A DNA stretch of 64,000 nucleotides, taken from the NCBI GenBank assembly GCA_012517475.1, contig JAAYUV010000114.1, positions 1-64,000 of the forward strand. Direction: 5' to 3'. The notes under the pieces were generated by a model. The model saw nothing but the letters and a program-made list of their open reading frames with translations. It ran no database searches and was not told the DNA's origin. This stretch comes from Peptococcaceae bacterium. Its GTDB lineage: Bacteria; Bacillota; Desulfitobacteriia; Desulfitobacteriales; Syntrophobotulaceae. Shown one piece after another: positions 44,097 to 52,580 of this stretch (position 1 is the stretch's first letter; every line of letters begins with the position of its first letter). A program made the position numbers and the translations under genes.

Positions 44097-44624
44097 TTAC
44101 ATCTGGAACCTTGAGAACCCGTGAAGATTACAAAACGCATAGGCGGTAAAACCCCGTTTACAGTTAAACATGCAATGCGCCTTTCCCATTTTGCAGACCG
44201 GCCGGTCACAATATACATAGGCATCCGCTTCCGTTAAACCAAAAATCGTTTCAGGTTTTTGTCCCGGTTCCAAGTATTTTAATTGTCCGCCTTGAAAGGT
44301 ACGGAGGTAGATCCATTCAACATGATGGTTTTCCTCCATTGGATGGGGAATCTCGCCGACGTTAACCGTAATGATATTCGATTCGAATCCCCCGGAAATC
44401 GTGATGACGGGAAGATGTTCCTGAACAGGGAAGCCGGGCATGTCTGGAATCAGCTCTTCCATTGGCTGATCACAGCAGACAAGTTGAGGGCTCGTAACCT
44501 GTTTTTTTGAATATATGATCAGGTTGCCGCATTGCCGGCAGCGGTAAAAAACCGGTTCGGCACTTAAAAACCTGGGCCTGATACTGTTTTTAGAACGGGT
44601 TTTCGTTTTAGGCTGAATACTCAA
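44097..44624 (-). CDS. Desulfoferrodoxin-type superoxide reductase with extra Cys-rich insert
   Basis: 175 aa from a TTG at 44624 with GGAAAGGGA upstream; an ATG at 44666 has no RBS. The N-terminal desulforedoxin centre has C29, C32, C50 and C51 (YRCRQCGN...CC). The superoxide reductase domain has H70 (EHLP), H94 (HPM), H100 and the C165/H168 pair of CNLHG, the usual iron ligands. Between the last two strands sits an insert with C139, C144, C151 and C155 (CX4CX6CX3C), not part of the standard fold, which may hold another metal. It reduces superoxide to peroxide in anaerobes. It is a single gene next to the decayed MBL gene. Confidence 0.75.
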   Translation of the reverse strand: MSIQPKTKTRSKNSIRPRFLSAEPVFYRCRQCGNLIIYSKKQVTSPQLVCCDQPMEELIPDMPGFPVQEHLPVITISGGFESNIITVNVGEIPHPMEENHHVEWIYLRTFQGGQLKYLEPGQKPETIFGLTEADAYVYCDRPVCKMGKAHCMFNCKRGFTAYAFCNLHGFSRFQM

Positions 44625-44862
44625 GCCGCCATCCCTTTCCCCAAAGCGGATTACTATGTATATCATTTCGATTTGTTTAATAATTGCGATTTCATTCTAA
44701 CGCACAATATATTGAGGCGCAATGAGGTCAATGATTAATAATACTATCTAATTGTTAATATTTAGATTGAGAAACGCTAAAACACCTGCAAAACCTCTAA
44801 AATAGCAGATTATTAAGTTTTACTTATTAGTACAGCTTAAAAATAAAACCAATTTATTTTAT

Positions 44863-44945
44863 ATTCATAATATTTAAATTGTTAATATTGTTAAATTGTT
44901 GCGAATTATTAACTGGTGTATGCTGAAGTCAAATTACAGACAAAG
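44863..44945 (+). promoter_or_regulatory. Shared promoter block P2 of acyl-CoA redox cluster B
   Basis: TTGTTG (44896-44901), a 17-bp spacer and TATGCT (44919-44924). The block matches P1 at 38022 in order and spacing, including the ATTGTTAA-like repeats and the downstream AAGTC-AAATTA-CAAAG part. The mRNA leader to the first gene would be about 255 nt, and no gene is seen in that leader. Confidence 0.8.
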
Positions 44946-45187
44946 CCTTGGCGAAAGAATCTGGGTATCATTTCACCGGTTATACCTACAATAAACTTCC
45001 GGAATATCCTAGACCAATTAACTGTAATTTAAAAACTTTTACATGTCTGGAGAAATTGGTCATAACGCCAAGCAGAAGGGGGTGCTTAAGCAAGGGGTAA
45101 GGGATTATCAAACAACTTAACATTCCAAAACACTTCATTGCTACACATTGTTCAAAAAAACACAAATCTAGGAAGGGACGATCTTTC

Positions 45188-46351
45188 ATGTTACTAAGTG
45201 AAAAAGAATTAAAAGACTTATGTTTAAGAACAAGAAAAGCCGTTGAAACAGAACTTGAAGCATTACAGCCAGAAATCGAAAACACCCACGTTTTCCCGGA
45301 CGAATATTTTGATATTTGTCGTAAATATGATCTTTTCAGATTTGCCATTCCTGAAGAATACGGCGGTTTGGGATTAAATTGCGAACAGTTCTTCATGGTA
45401 ATGGAAGAGTTCTGCCGCGGACCGGGAGGAATGAGAATGAACCTCCATCATGCCAACGGTTTGAACTGGCGTATTCTCTATGACCATGGGGCAGAAGATT
45501 TAAAAGCTAAATTTTTACCGAAACTTGCCAATGCAGATTATTACATCAACTTTGCCCTGACCGAGCCTGGCTGCGGTTCCGGTGCGGATATCCGCATGAC
45601 CGCAGAAAAGAAAGGCGACAAGTATATCTTAAACGGAACGAAAACGCTGATTTCCCACACCGATATTGCCAATGCCTCCTACATCATTGCCGTTACAGAT
45701 GAAAGCAAACGCAAAAAGGGCGGTCTTACTGCATTCTTTGTAGAAACGAATACTCCCGGATATTACCTTGATCCAATGCCCCATATGATGGGTTGCCGCG
45801 GAGCCGGTCATGCGATGGTCAGACTGGAAAACTGCGAAGTTCCCGCCCATAATATCATGGGTAAAGAAGGCGACGGTCTGGACATCTTTATGAACGCGCT
45901 TGCTCATTCCCGCGCTATGATCGCCGTAACCTGTTTGGGTATGTCCCAACGATTCCTTGAAATCGCCATTGCCAGGGCTAAAGAAAGAGTCACTTTCGGA
46001 AAACCGTTGGCTTCCCGCCAGGCAATTCAACAAACCATTGCAGACATGGCAACTCAAGTTCATGCTCTCCGTATGATGCTTTGGGATTGTGCCAGAAAAT
46101 TCGACCGTGGCGAAGATATTGAACTGGTATCTTCGATTTGCAAACTTCACGGAATTGACACCGTACGCACAGTATCCGATTCCTGCCTGGAAATTTGCGG
46201 CGGTATCGGCTACTTTGAAGAATTCCCGCTGGGCCCGGTTGAAAGAATGTACCGTGACGCCAGAGCACTATGGTTTGAAGAAGGTCCGCGTACTGTTCAA
46301 CGTCTTACTGCAGCAAGAGTCCTTATCAATAACGGCGGAGTAATTGAATAA
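45188..46351 (+). CDS. Acyl-CoA dehydrogenase (CaiA-like)
   Basis: 387 aa. Motifs: FALTEPGCGSGADIRMTAEKKGDKYILNG-type FAD/substrate region, GMSQRFLEIAIARAKER, and an end block CGGIGYFEEFPLGPVERMYRDARALWFEEGPRTVQ. The context (CaiB-type transferase, CaiC-type ligase, FixC, FixX) parallels the carnitine operon, in which CaiA reduces crotonobetainyl-CoA. Here it likely reduces a 2,3-unsaturated acyl-CoA with electrons from FixABCX. First gene behind promoter P2, preceded by GGAAGGGA. Confidence 0.85.
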   Translation: MLLSEKELKDLCLRTRKAVETELEALQPEIENTHVFPDEYFDICRKYDLFRFAIPEEYGGLGLNCEQFFMVMEEFCRGPGGMRMNLHHANGLNWRILYDHGAEDLKAKFLPKLANADYYINFALTEPGCGSGADIRMTAEKKGDKYILNGTKTLISHTDIANASYIIAVTDESKRKKGGLTAFFVETNTPGYYLDPMPHMMGCRGAGHAMVRLENCEVPAHNIMGKEGDGLDIFMNALAHSRAMIAVTCLGMSQRFLEIAIARAKERVTFGKPLASRQAIQQTIADMATQVHALRMMLWDCARKFDRGEDIELVSSICKLHGIDTVRTVSDSCLEICGGIGYFEEFPLGPVERMYRDARALWFEEGPRTVQRLTAARVLINNGGVIE

Positions 46352-46497
46352 TAAGATCTTATCGTCTTCCGGTAGGGGGTTAGCTCCTGCCGGAAGGCCA
46401 TCAATCATGAGTATGCATGTTACTTATGGTACAAAGCCTACCTCCATAAGGAAAGTTTTTTGAATATTAAGGGAATTATCGAAAGGGCGGTACATTT

Positions 46498-47796
46498 ATG
46501 AGCATTGATAGGGCGGAAAGACTTTCAGGGTTAAATAAATATTTCGCCACCTCCATCGGAGTATACATGAATTACTTCGTTCATGGGATGCAGGCGATCG
46601 TTATTGCTCAGAACAAAAATGCGTTTGCAGCGCAGTGGGGAACAGACGCAGCCGGTATTATGTCAGTCATAGCCTGGACAGGTCTGGGTAAATTCTTGAC
46701 CGTCTGGATCTCGGGTGAATTATCCGACAGGTTTGGCAGAAAGCCACTGATCCTGTTGGGTATGCTCAGCTATATTCTTTTCTTTGCTGGTCTGGTCACC
46801 TGCCACAATCTTGTACTGGCTTCAATCCTCGCTTTCCTGGGCGGAGCTGCCACATCATTCTTAGACGGCGCTTCTTATCCTGCTTTACAGGAAAGTTATC
46901 CGAACTCTCCGGGATCCGCGGTTGTTGCCGTAAAAGGATTTATCTCTGTTTCCCAAATGCTTTTCCCATTGTTCATTGGGATGCTGGTTGTAAATAAAGC
47001 CTGGTTTGGCTGGTCACTCATCGTTCCTCTGGTTATCGTCGTCATTAATACTCTCTTCATGCTGAGAGCGCCATTCTCCTATGATTCGGAACTGAAGGAA
47101 AACAAATCCGGTTCCGGTTCCGCATACGAAGAAAGAAAAGCCGCAAAGGCTAAAGCTGAAGCTGAAGCCGCCGCTTTAGCTGAGAAAAGATTTGTTACCA
47201 GACCTAAGTTCGCAGTGGAAGGAATCTGCTGCCTGATCTACGGTTTTGTCTCACTCACTACGTTCTATCTGATCAGCCAGGTCCTAACCATGTACGGCAA
47301 AGATTATATCGGTATGGCCGAGATGTCCTCCAGAGCTCTCATGACTTACTATACATTCGGTTCACTCGCAGCAGTATTTTTAGCCTCCGTTGTCATGGCT
47401 AAAGGGTTAAAGACCATCGCCGTATTACTCATCTACACTTGCGGCTCAACGATCTCACTATTTGCCCTGGCTGCAATTCCAACCCCCTTTGTTGCCAATA
47501 TCACCTCCTTTACCATTGGTTTCTTTGCAGCCGGCGGCGCTCTTCAGGCCGGAATTGCCATTATGACCGAATTCTTCCCCGGTAAAAAAGGCAGAAATCT
47601 TGGAATTTATTATACTTTCATGGGCCTTGGATCTTACGTTGCTCCGGTAGTAGCCTCCTACCTTATGAAGATCGATTTTAAATACGTGCTATACTTTGAT
47701 GCTTTCGTTGCCCTTGCTGGGATTCTTCTCATGTCAATCGTAGCGGTAAGATATACCAAAGTATTCGGCAAAAAAATATTCTCCTTAAAAGACTAG
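46498..47796 (+). CDS. MFS transporter
   Basis: 432 aa, about 12 hydrophobic helices. The family signature between helices 2 and 3 is ELSDRFGRKP. A long cytoplasmic loop (about 200-235) is Ala/Lys/Glu-rich. It lies inside the acyl-CoA redox cluster, so it most likely imports the carboxylate that is activated to a CoA ester, or exports the reduced product. The start follows AAAGGGCGG. Confidence 0.8.
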   Translation: MSIDRAERLSGLNKYFATSIGVYMNYFVHGMQAIVIAQNKNAFAAQWGTDAAGIMSVIAWTGLGKFLTVWISGELSDRFGRKPLILLGMLSYILFFAGLVTCHNLVLASILAFLGGAATSFLDGASYPALQESYPNSPGSAVVAVKGFISVSQMLFPLFIGMLVVNKAWFGWSLIVPLVIVVINTLFMLRAPFSYDSELKENKSGSGSAYEERKAAKAKAEAEAAALAEKRFVTRPKFAVEGICCLIYGFVSLTTFYLISQVLTMYGKDYIGMAEMSSRALMTYYTFGSLAAVFLASVVMAKGLKTIAVLLIYTCGSTISLFALAAIPTPFVANITSFTIGFFAAGGALQAGIAIMTEFFPGKKGRNLGIYYTFMGLGSYVAPVVASYLMKIDFKYVLYFDAFVALAGILLMSIVAVRYTKVFGKKIFSLKD

Positions 47797-47882
47797 ATTT
47801 GCAGGTAAACAGGATGATATGTAAGCAATCCGCAGTATGAGTCAATTTCAATATGACGCAGGAGAGGGATTGTTACCAGACG

Positions 47883-47938
47883 GCTAAGGGGCTGTTGCAC
47901 AACGACTCTCTTAAGTAGTGTTGCGACACTCCCTTAGC
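47883..47938 (+). repeat. Inverted repeat enclosing two small hairpins
   Basis: GCTAAGGG (47883-47890) and CCCTTAGC (47931-47938) enclose GTT/AAC and AGTGT/ACACT stems, so the RNA could fold as a three-way junction. GGGGCTGTTGCACAA resembles ends of some insertion sequences. It sits 45 bp before the CaiB-type gene and could be a small MITE or an mRNA-processing element. Confidence 0.4.
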
Positions 47939-47982
47939 TGTTCAAAATTATTCAATGCGAAACGAAAGGAAGAAATATCTGA

Positions 47983-49191
47983 ATGAAACCACTAGAAGGG
48001 ATAAAAGTTGTAGATCTTACCTCATTCCTGGCAGCTCCTACGGTTCAAAGAGTACTGGGCGACTGGGGCGCGGATGTCATTAAAGTTGAACCTCCTATCG
48101 GGGATCCCGCCAGGACACAGGGATCGGTATTCAAGATGCCGTATAGTGATGAAGAAAATCCAGCCTTTGATATCCCGAATGCCAACAAAAGATTCTTATG
48201 CTTAAACCTGAAAAAAGAAAAGGGAAAAGAAGTTCTTTATAAGCTTTTGGAAACGGCAGATGTCATCGTCACAAATTATAGAACAAAAGCCTTGGAGAAA
48301 CTTGGATTTTCTTATGAAGAACTGAGCAAACGGTATCCCGGACTGATTTTTGCCCAAATTCTGGGTTACGGTGAAAATGGGCCGGAAAAAGATACGGCGG
48401 GTTTTGATGCCACAGCCTATGTCTGCAGGGGAGGCATCCTGGGGTCAACCAATGAAAGAGGCGAGTCTCCGATTAACTCGGTAAACGGCTTCGGTGATTT
48501 TCAGGCTTCCATGTGCCTGGCGGCAGGAATCTGTGCTGCGCTTGTTGCTAAGTCCAAAACGGGTAAAGGCGATAAAGTGACGGTCAGCCTGCATCATACT
48601 GCGCTTTTCATGATGAGCATCGCGGTTGTTTCTTCCCAGTTTGGCAACCAGTATCCGAAATCCAGAAAAGAAGTCGTCAATCCCTTTAATAATACGTACA
48701 AGTCAAAAGACGGCAGGTGGATGGTTTTCTGCGCCCCGGAATATGACAGGGATTATCCCAAAATCATGAAAATGCTCGGCAGGGAAGACCTGGTGGATCA
48801 TGAGGATTATAAGAACTGCGATGAATTAAACAGACGGGGCAAAAACAGGGAAATTATCGAGATTATCAGCAAGCAAATGGAACAAAAAAACTTGGACGAA
48901 CTGCTTAAGCTCTTCAAAGAAAATGATATTGCTTGTGAGAAGGGATATACCCCTGATGAGATTCTTCTGGATGAACAAGCCTGGGCCAACGACTGCCTTA
49001 GAAAAATTCAATATCCGACAGGCAATGAATGGACTCTGACAACCAATCCCGTCAGAATCAAAAGTCTGGGCGAACGTCCGGAAATTAAGCTTTCCAAGCC
49101 ATTGGGTTTCCATACGGAAGAAATCTTAACCCAGTACGGATATGGCAAGGACGAAATCAAACTCATGAAAGAAGACGGCGTTGTCAAATAG
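47983..49191 (+). CDS. Class III CoA transferase (CaiB/BaiF family)
   Basis: 402 aa. N-terminal LEGIKVVDLTSFLAAPTVQRVLGDWGADVIKVE is the family hallmark, and the catalytic Asp is expected in GFGDFQAS (about residues 167-174). Family III transferases move CoA between carboxylates without phosphate. Together with the ligase encoded at 50826 it would recycle CoA from the reduced product to incoming substrate, as CaiB does in carnitine metabolism. The substrate may differ from carnitine because no CaiT or CaiD is present. Confidence 0.88.
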   Translation: MKPLEGIKVVDLTSFLAAPTVQRVLGDWGADVIKVEPPIGDPARTQGSVFKMPYSDEENPAFDIPNANKRFLCLNLKKEKGKEVLYKLLETADVIVTNYRTKALEKLGFSYEELSKRYPGLIFAQILGYGENGPEKDTAGFDATAYVCRGGILGSTNERGESPINSVNGFGDFQASMCLAAGICAALVAKSKTGKGDKVTVSLHHTALFMMSIAVVSSQFGNQYPKSRKEVVNPFNNTYKSKDGRWMVFCAPEYDRDYPKIMKMLGREDLVDHEDYKNCDELNRRGKNREIIEIISKQMEQKNLDELLKLFKENDIACEKGYTPDEILLDEQAWANDCLRKIQYPTGNEWTLTTNPVRIKSLGERPEIKLSKPLGFHTEEILTQYGYGKDEIKLMKEDGVVK

Positions 49192-49206
49192 AAGGGGAGA
49201 AATGCT

Positions 49207-50490
49207 GTGGCTGAAGAAAAATTTCAAGTCATCATTATCGGTGCCGGCGTTGCCGGATCCGCAGCGGCTTATCGTTTGGCAAAAGCCGGGCGGGAGGTAG
49301 TACTCATTGACAGAGGAGATACGCCGGGCAGAAAAAATATGACCGGCGGACGCCTCTATACCTATGCACTCGAAGAACTCATGCCTGGTGAGTGGTCCGA
49401 TGCTCCGCTGGAAAGGGAAGTAACACGGGAAATCATGATGTTTATGACCCGGGAAGACAGTGTTTCTATCGATACCACCCTTAGTTCACAGAAACAGCAA
49501 TCCTATACCGTGTTGCGTGCACGATTTGATGCCTGGTTAGCCTCAAAGGCAGAAGAAGCAGGAGCCATGTTGATTCCCGGAAGTACGGTGGACGGACTTA
49601 TTATCAGGGATGGAAAAGTTGCCGGAATTAAGACCGGAGATGAAGAACTGGAAGCGGACCTGGTGATTAGTGCGGAAGGGGTCAATCCGATTGTCGCCGA
49701 GCGGGCAGGATTAATTAAACCGGTAAATGTAAAAGATGTTGCAGTGGGAGTTAAATACGTCTACAAGCTCCCGGAACAAACCATTAATGAACGATTTAAC
49801 ACGGTCAGCGGCAAAGGTACCGCCATGCTGTGCGTAGGGGAATGCAACAAAGGCATCAGCGGAGGCGCCTTCCTTTACACCAACAAGGAGAGCATTTCTT
49901 TGGGCCTGGTCGTTGACACCCATAGCTGGAAGGAATCAAAACTTCCCCTGGTGGACGTTGCCGAAGAACTCAGACAGCACCCTGCATTAGGCAGGTATAT
50001 CGAAGGCGGCGAACTTGTTGAATATTCCGCACACCTCATTCCCGAAGGCGGATATAAGTCTCTACCCCAGCTTTATTCGGACGGTTTCCTGATAGCAGGG
50101 GATGCCGCGGGGATGGTTGTCAATCGTGGATTTACCGTACGCGGAATGGATTATGCCATTCTCTCCGGGATTGCCGCTGCGGAGACCGCGGACCAGGCCA
50201 TCGAAGCCGGAACCTTTACCAAGAGTTTTCTGCAGAATTATGAGACCAAACTGAAAAAAATGGTGCTGAAAGATTTGGAAAGCTTTAAAGATTCTCATGA
50301 TTATATCGCTCATACCCAGCACTTATTTACCACTTATCCCAACCTCGCTGTCGATATGATGAATCATTTATATAAGGTGGACGGAAACCCTGCCAAGAAG
50401 ATTCCGGGCATTGTGAAAGAGACGATCGTTGGTAAACTCCCGTATTTCAGCGTATTAAAAGATATTCTGAAAGGGGGTAAATCCCTATGA
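49207..50490 (+). CDS. fixC: FixC-type flavoprotein (ETF:quinone oxidoreductase family)
   Basis: 427 aa. Rossmann FAD site IIGAGVAGSAAAYRLAKAG at residues about 10-28, RRGFTVRGMDYA-like segment (MVVNRGFTVRGMDY) near 300, and GDAAGM for FAD. FixC takes electrons from EtfAB and passes them to a quinone or ferredoxin. A GTG start follows GGGGAG. It overlaps fixX by 4 bp. EtfAB partners are in cluster A. Confidence 0.88.
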   Translation: MAEEKFQVIIIGAGVAGSAAAYRLAKAGREVVLIDRGDTPGRKNMTGGRLYTYALEELMPGEWSDAPLEREVTREIMMFMTREDSVSIDTTLSSQKQQSYTVLRARFDAWLASKAEEAGAMLIPGSTVDGLIIRDGKVAGIKTGDEELEADLVISAEGVNPIVAERAGLIKPVNVKDVAVGVKYVYKLPEQTINERFNTVSGKGTAMLCVGECNKGISGGAFLYTNKESISLGLVVDTHSWKESKLPLVDVAEELRQHPALGRYIEGGELVEYSAHLIPEGGYKSLPQLYSDGFLIAGDAAGMVVNRGFTVRGMDYAILSGIAAAETADQAIEAGTFTKSFLQNYETKLKKMVLKDLESFKDSHDYIAHTQHLFTTYPNLAVDMMNHLYKVDGNPAKKIPGIVKETIVGKLPYFSVLKDILKGGKSL

Positions 50491-50789
50491 AAAAATTAAC
50501 GATCGACGAACGGTTGTCCAAAAACCGCTTTGAAACGGATGACCATAATCCGCATATTGTCATTGATAAAGATGCTTGTAAAACCTGTTCGCACCGGGCT
50601 TGTACCTATTGCTGCCCGGCTGAAAGATATAAGTGGGATACTGCCAACGATAAATTAAGTTTTGACCACGTCGGATGTCTCGAATGCGGTAATTGTCGCC
50701 TTATTTGTGAGCGGCTGAATCAGGGTGTTCCCGGCTATTCCTGGAATTATCCTATACAGGGTATGGGTGTTATTTTCAGAGAAGGTTAA
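50487..50789 (+). CDS. fixX: FixX-type ferredoxin-like protein
   Basis: 100 aa with nine cysteines (C31, C34, C39, C42, C43, C64, C67, C70, C74) in the arrangement of FixX, which holds two 4Fe-4S clusters. It begins with the family motif LSKNRFETDDHNPHI. Its ATG overlaps the fixC stop, so FixC and FixX are made together as part of FixABCX. Confidence 0.9.
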   Translation: MKKLTIDERLSKNRFETDDHNPHIVIDKDACKTCSHRACTYCCPAERYKWDTANDKLSFDHVGCLECGNCRLICERLNQGVPGYSWNYPIQGMGVIFREG

Positions 50790-50825
50790 AGCAACAAAAA
50801 AGCTCACGTTTAAGGAGGCAGACCA

Positions 50826-52481
50826 ATGTCTTTGGGAATCAAATTGAACGAAAGAAATAAACAGGAATATTACAGGAAAGGATATTGGGGGGAGGCAACG
50901 CTGGCCGATTATTGGCAGAAAGCAGTTTTATGCGTTCCGGACAAGGTAGCCGTTGTCGATCAGCAGGGAACGTCTTATACGTACAGCGAACTGGATCAAG
51001 CGGCTTCCCGGATTGCATCCTTTCTGAAAGAAAAAGGCGTCATTCCTGGAGATTTCATATCGTTTCAATTGCCCAACTGGGCCGAATTTTTCGTCATATA
51101 TATCGCAGGCCTTAAAGCTGGGGCTGTTGTAAATCCTATTCTGCCCGGGTATCGCGCCGATGAAGTATCCTATATCCTAAATAAATGCGAGTCAAAGGTA
51201 TTATTTATCCCGGCGGAATTCAGAGGTTTTGAATACGTGCCAATGGTGAAATCCCTTTCTTCCCAAATTCCCAGCCTCAAAGAAGTTGTAGTCGTAGAAA
51301 AAGGAGTAAAAGCTGCCGAAGGGATTAATACTTTTGATGCCGTGATTAAAAATTGTTCTCCGTTGGCTGTAAACTGTACACGCAGTGCCGATGACCTCGC
51401 GGCAGTGTTGTTTACCTCCGGGACCGAAGGTTCAGCCAAAGGGGTTATGCTGACCCATAACAACATCATCGCCAGTGAAAAAGCCTTTACTTCATGCCTG
51501 CACCTCACGCAAAACGACGTCATGTTAATGCCTGCCCCTGTAACCCACGCAACCGGTTTTCACCATGGTGTAACTGCGGCTTTTTTGGTGGGAGCCAAAT
51601 GTGTTCTCCAGGATATTTTCAAGCCGGATTTCAGTCTCGAATTAATTGAGCGGGAAAAATGTACCTGGAGTATGGGAGCTACCCCCTTTGTTTATGATAT
51701 ATTGCGTTCTTTACAAAAAAAGAAACGGGACATTTCTTCTCTCCGTTTCTTTTTATGCGGCGGGGCGCCTGTTCCCAGACATATGGTGAAAGAGGCATTG
51801 GAAGTCGGCATAAAAGTGATGGGTGTGTATGGCTCTACCGAGAGCGTACCTCATACCATGCCCTGTATGGATGATTCTTTGGAGAAAATCGTTTGTACGG
51901 ACGGCAAGCCTGTGCCCGGAGTTGAAATAAAAGTGGTGGATGAACTTCGCCAATTGGTTGCTCCGGGGGTCCAGGGCGAAGAAGCATCCCGCGGTCCGAA
52001 TGTATTTGTCGGCTATCTGAAGGAACCGGAATTGACTAACTGGGTGCTGGATGATGAGGGATGGTACTATAGCGGGGATTTATGTACAATGGACAATGAA
52101 GGATATATTCGGATTACAGGCAGAAAAAAAGACGTCATTATCCGGGGCGGAGAAAATATCAGCAGCATTGAGATCGAAAATATTCTGCTGCAGCATCCGA
52201 ATATCCGGGAAGCAGGCGTTGTGGCCATGCCCGATCCCAGATTGGGAGAAAGGATCTGTGCCTACGTCGTGCTTCAAAATCATGAAAGAGAAATTACCCT
52301 GGAAGAAGTGAAAACCTTTTTTGCCTCCAAGAATGTTGCCAAATGCAAAACTCCGGAGCGCATGGAAATCGTAGATAAACTCCCTCGAACGGCATCCGGG
52401 AAGATCTGCAAATATGTATTGCGTCAAGACATAAGAAGCAAACTGGAAAGAGATTTAAAAAATCAGTGCCATGCGGTATAA
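50826..52481 (+). CDS. Acyl-CoA ligase (CaiC/AMP-dependent synthetase family)
   Basis: 551 aa. P-loop-like AMP-binding motif FTSGTEGSAKGVMLTH (about 196-211), YGSTES, YSGDLC, and the C-terminal RKKDVIIRGGENIS and TASGKICK with the catalytic Lys. It activates a carboxylate with ATP and CoA. It is preceded by AAGGAGG and follows fixX by 36 bp, giving the cluster a complete activation system. Substrate not determinable; similarity to CaiC is from context and overall pattern. Confidence 0.85.
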   Translation: MSLGIKLNERNKQEYYRKGYWGEATLADYWQKAVLCVPDKVAVVDQQGTSYTYSELDQAASRIASFLKEKGVIPGDFISFQLPNWAEFFVIYIAGLKAGAVVNPILPGYRADEVSYILNKCESKVLFIPAEFRGFEYVPMVKSLSSQIPSLKEVVVVEKGVKAAEGINTFDAVIKNCSPLAVNCTRSADDLAAVLFTSGTEGSAKGVMLTHNNIIASEKAFTSCLHLTQNDVMLMPAPVTHATGFHHGVTAAFLVGAKCVLQDIFKPDFSLELIEREKCTWSMGATPFVYDILRSLQKKKRDISSLRFFLCGGAPVPRHMVKEALEVGIKVMGVYGSTESVPHTMPCMDDSLEKIVCTDGKPVPGVEIKVVDELRQLVAPGVQGEEASRGPNVFVGYLKEPELTNWVLDDEGWYYSGDLCTMDNEGYIRITGRKKDVIIRGGENISSIEIENILLQHPNIREAGVVAMPDPRLGERICAYVVLQNHEREITLEEVKTFFASKNVAKCKTPERMEIVDKLPRTASGKICKYVLRQDIRSKLERDLKNQCHAV

Positions 52482-52580
52482 ACAGATTTTCTTTCCGGAA
52501 AGCATTGAAATAAATACCCTAAAAAATAAACAATTAAATAAATAGAAAATAGATTATGGATGGAACACAAGGAGGGTAAT

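Noticed and set aside
45043-45120. 25-codon ORF in the leader of cluster B
   Set aside because: It has no ribosome site and a composition not different from the surrounding leader.
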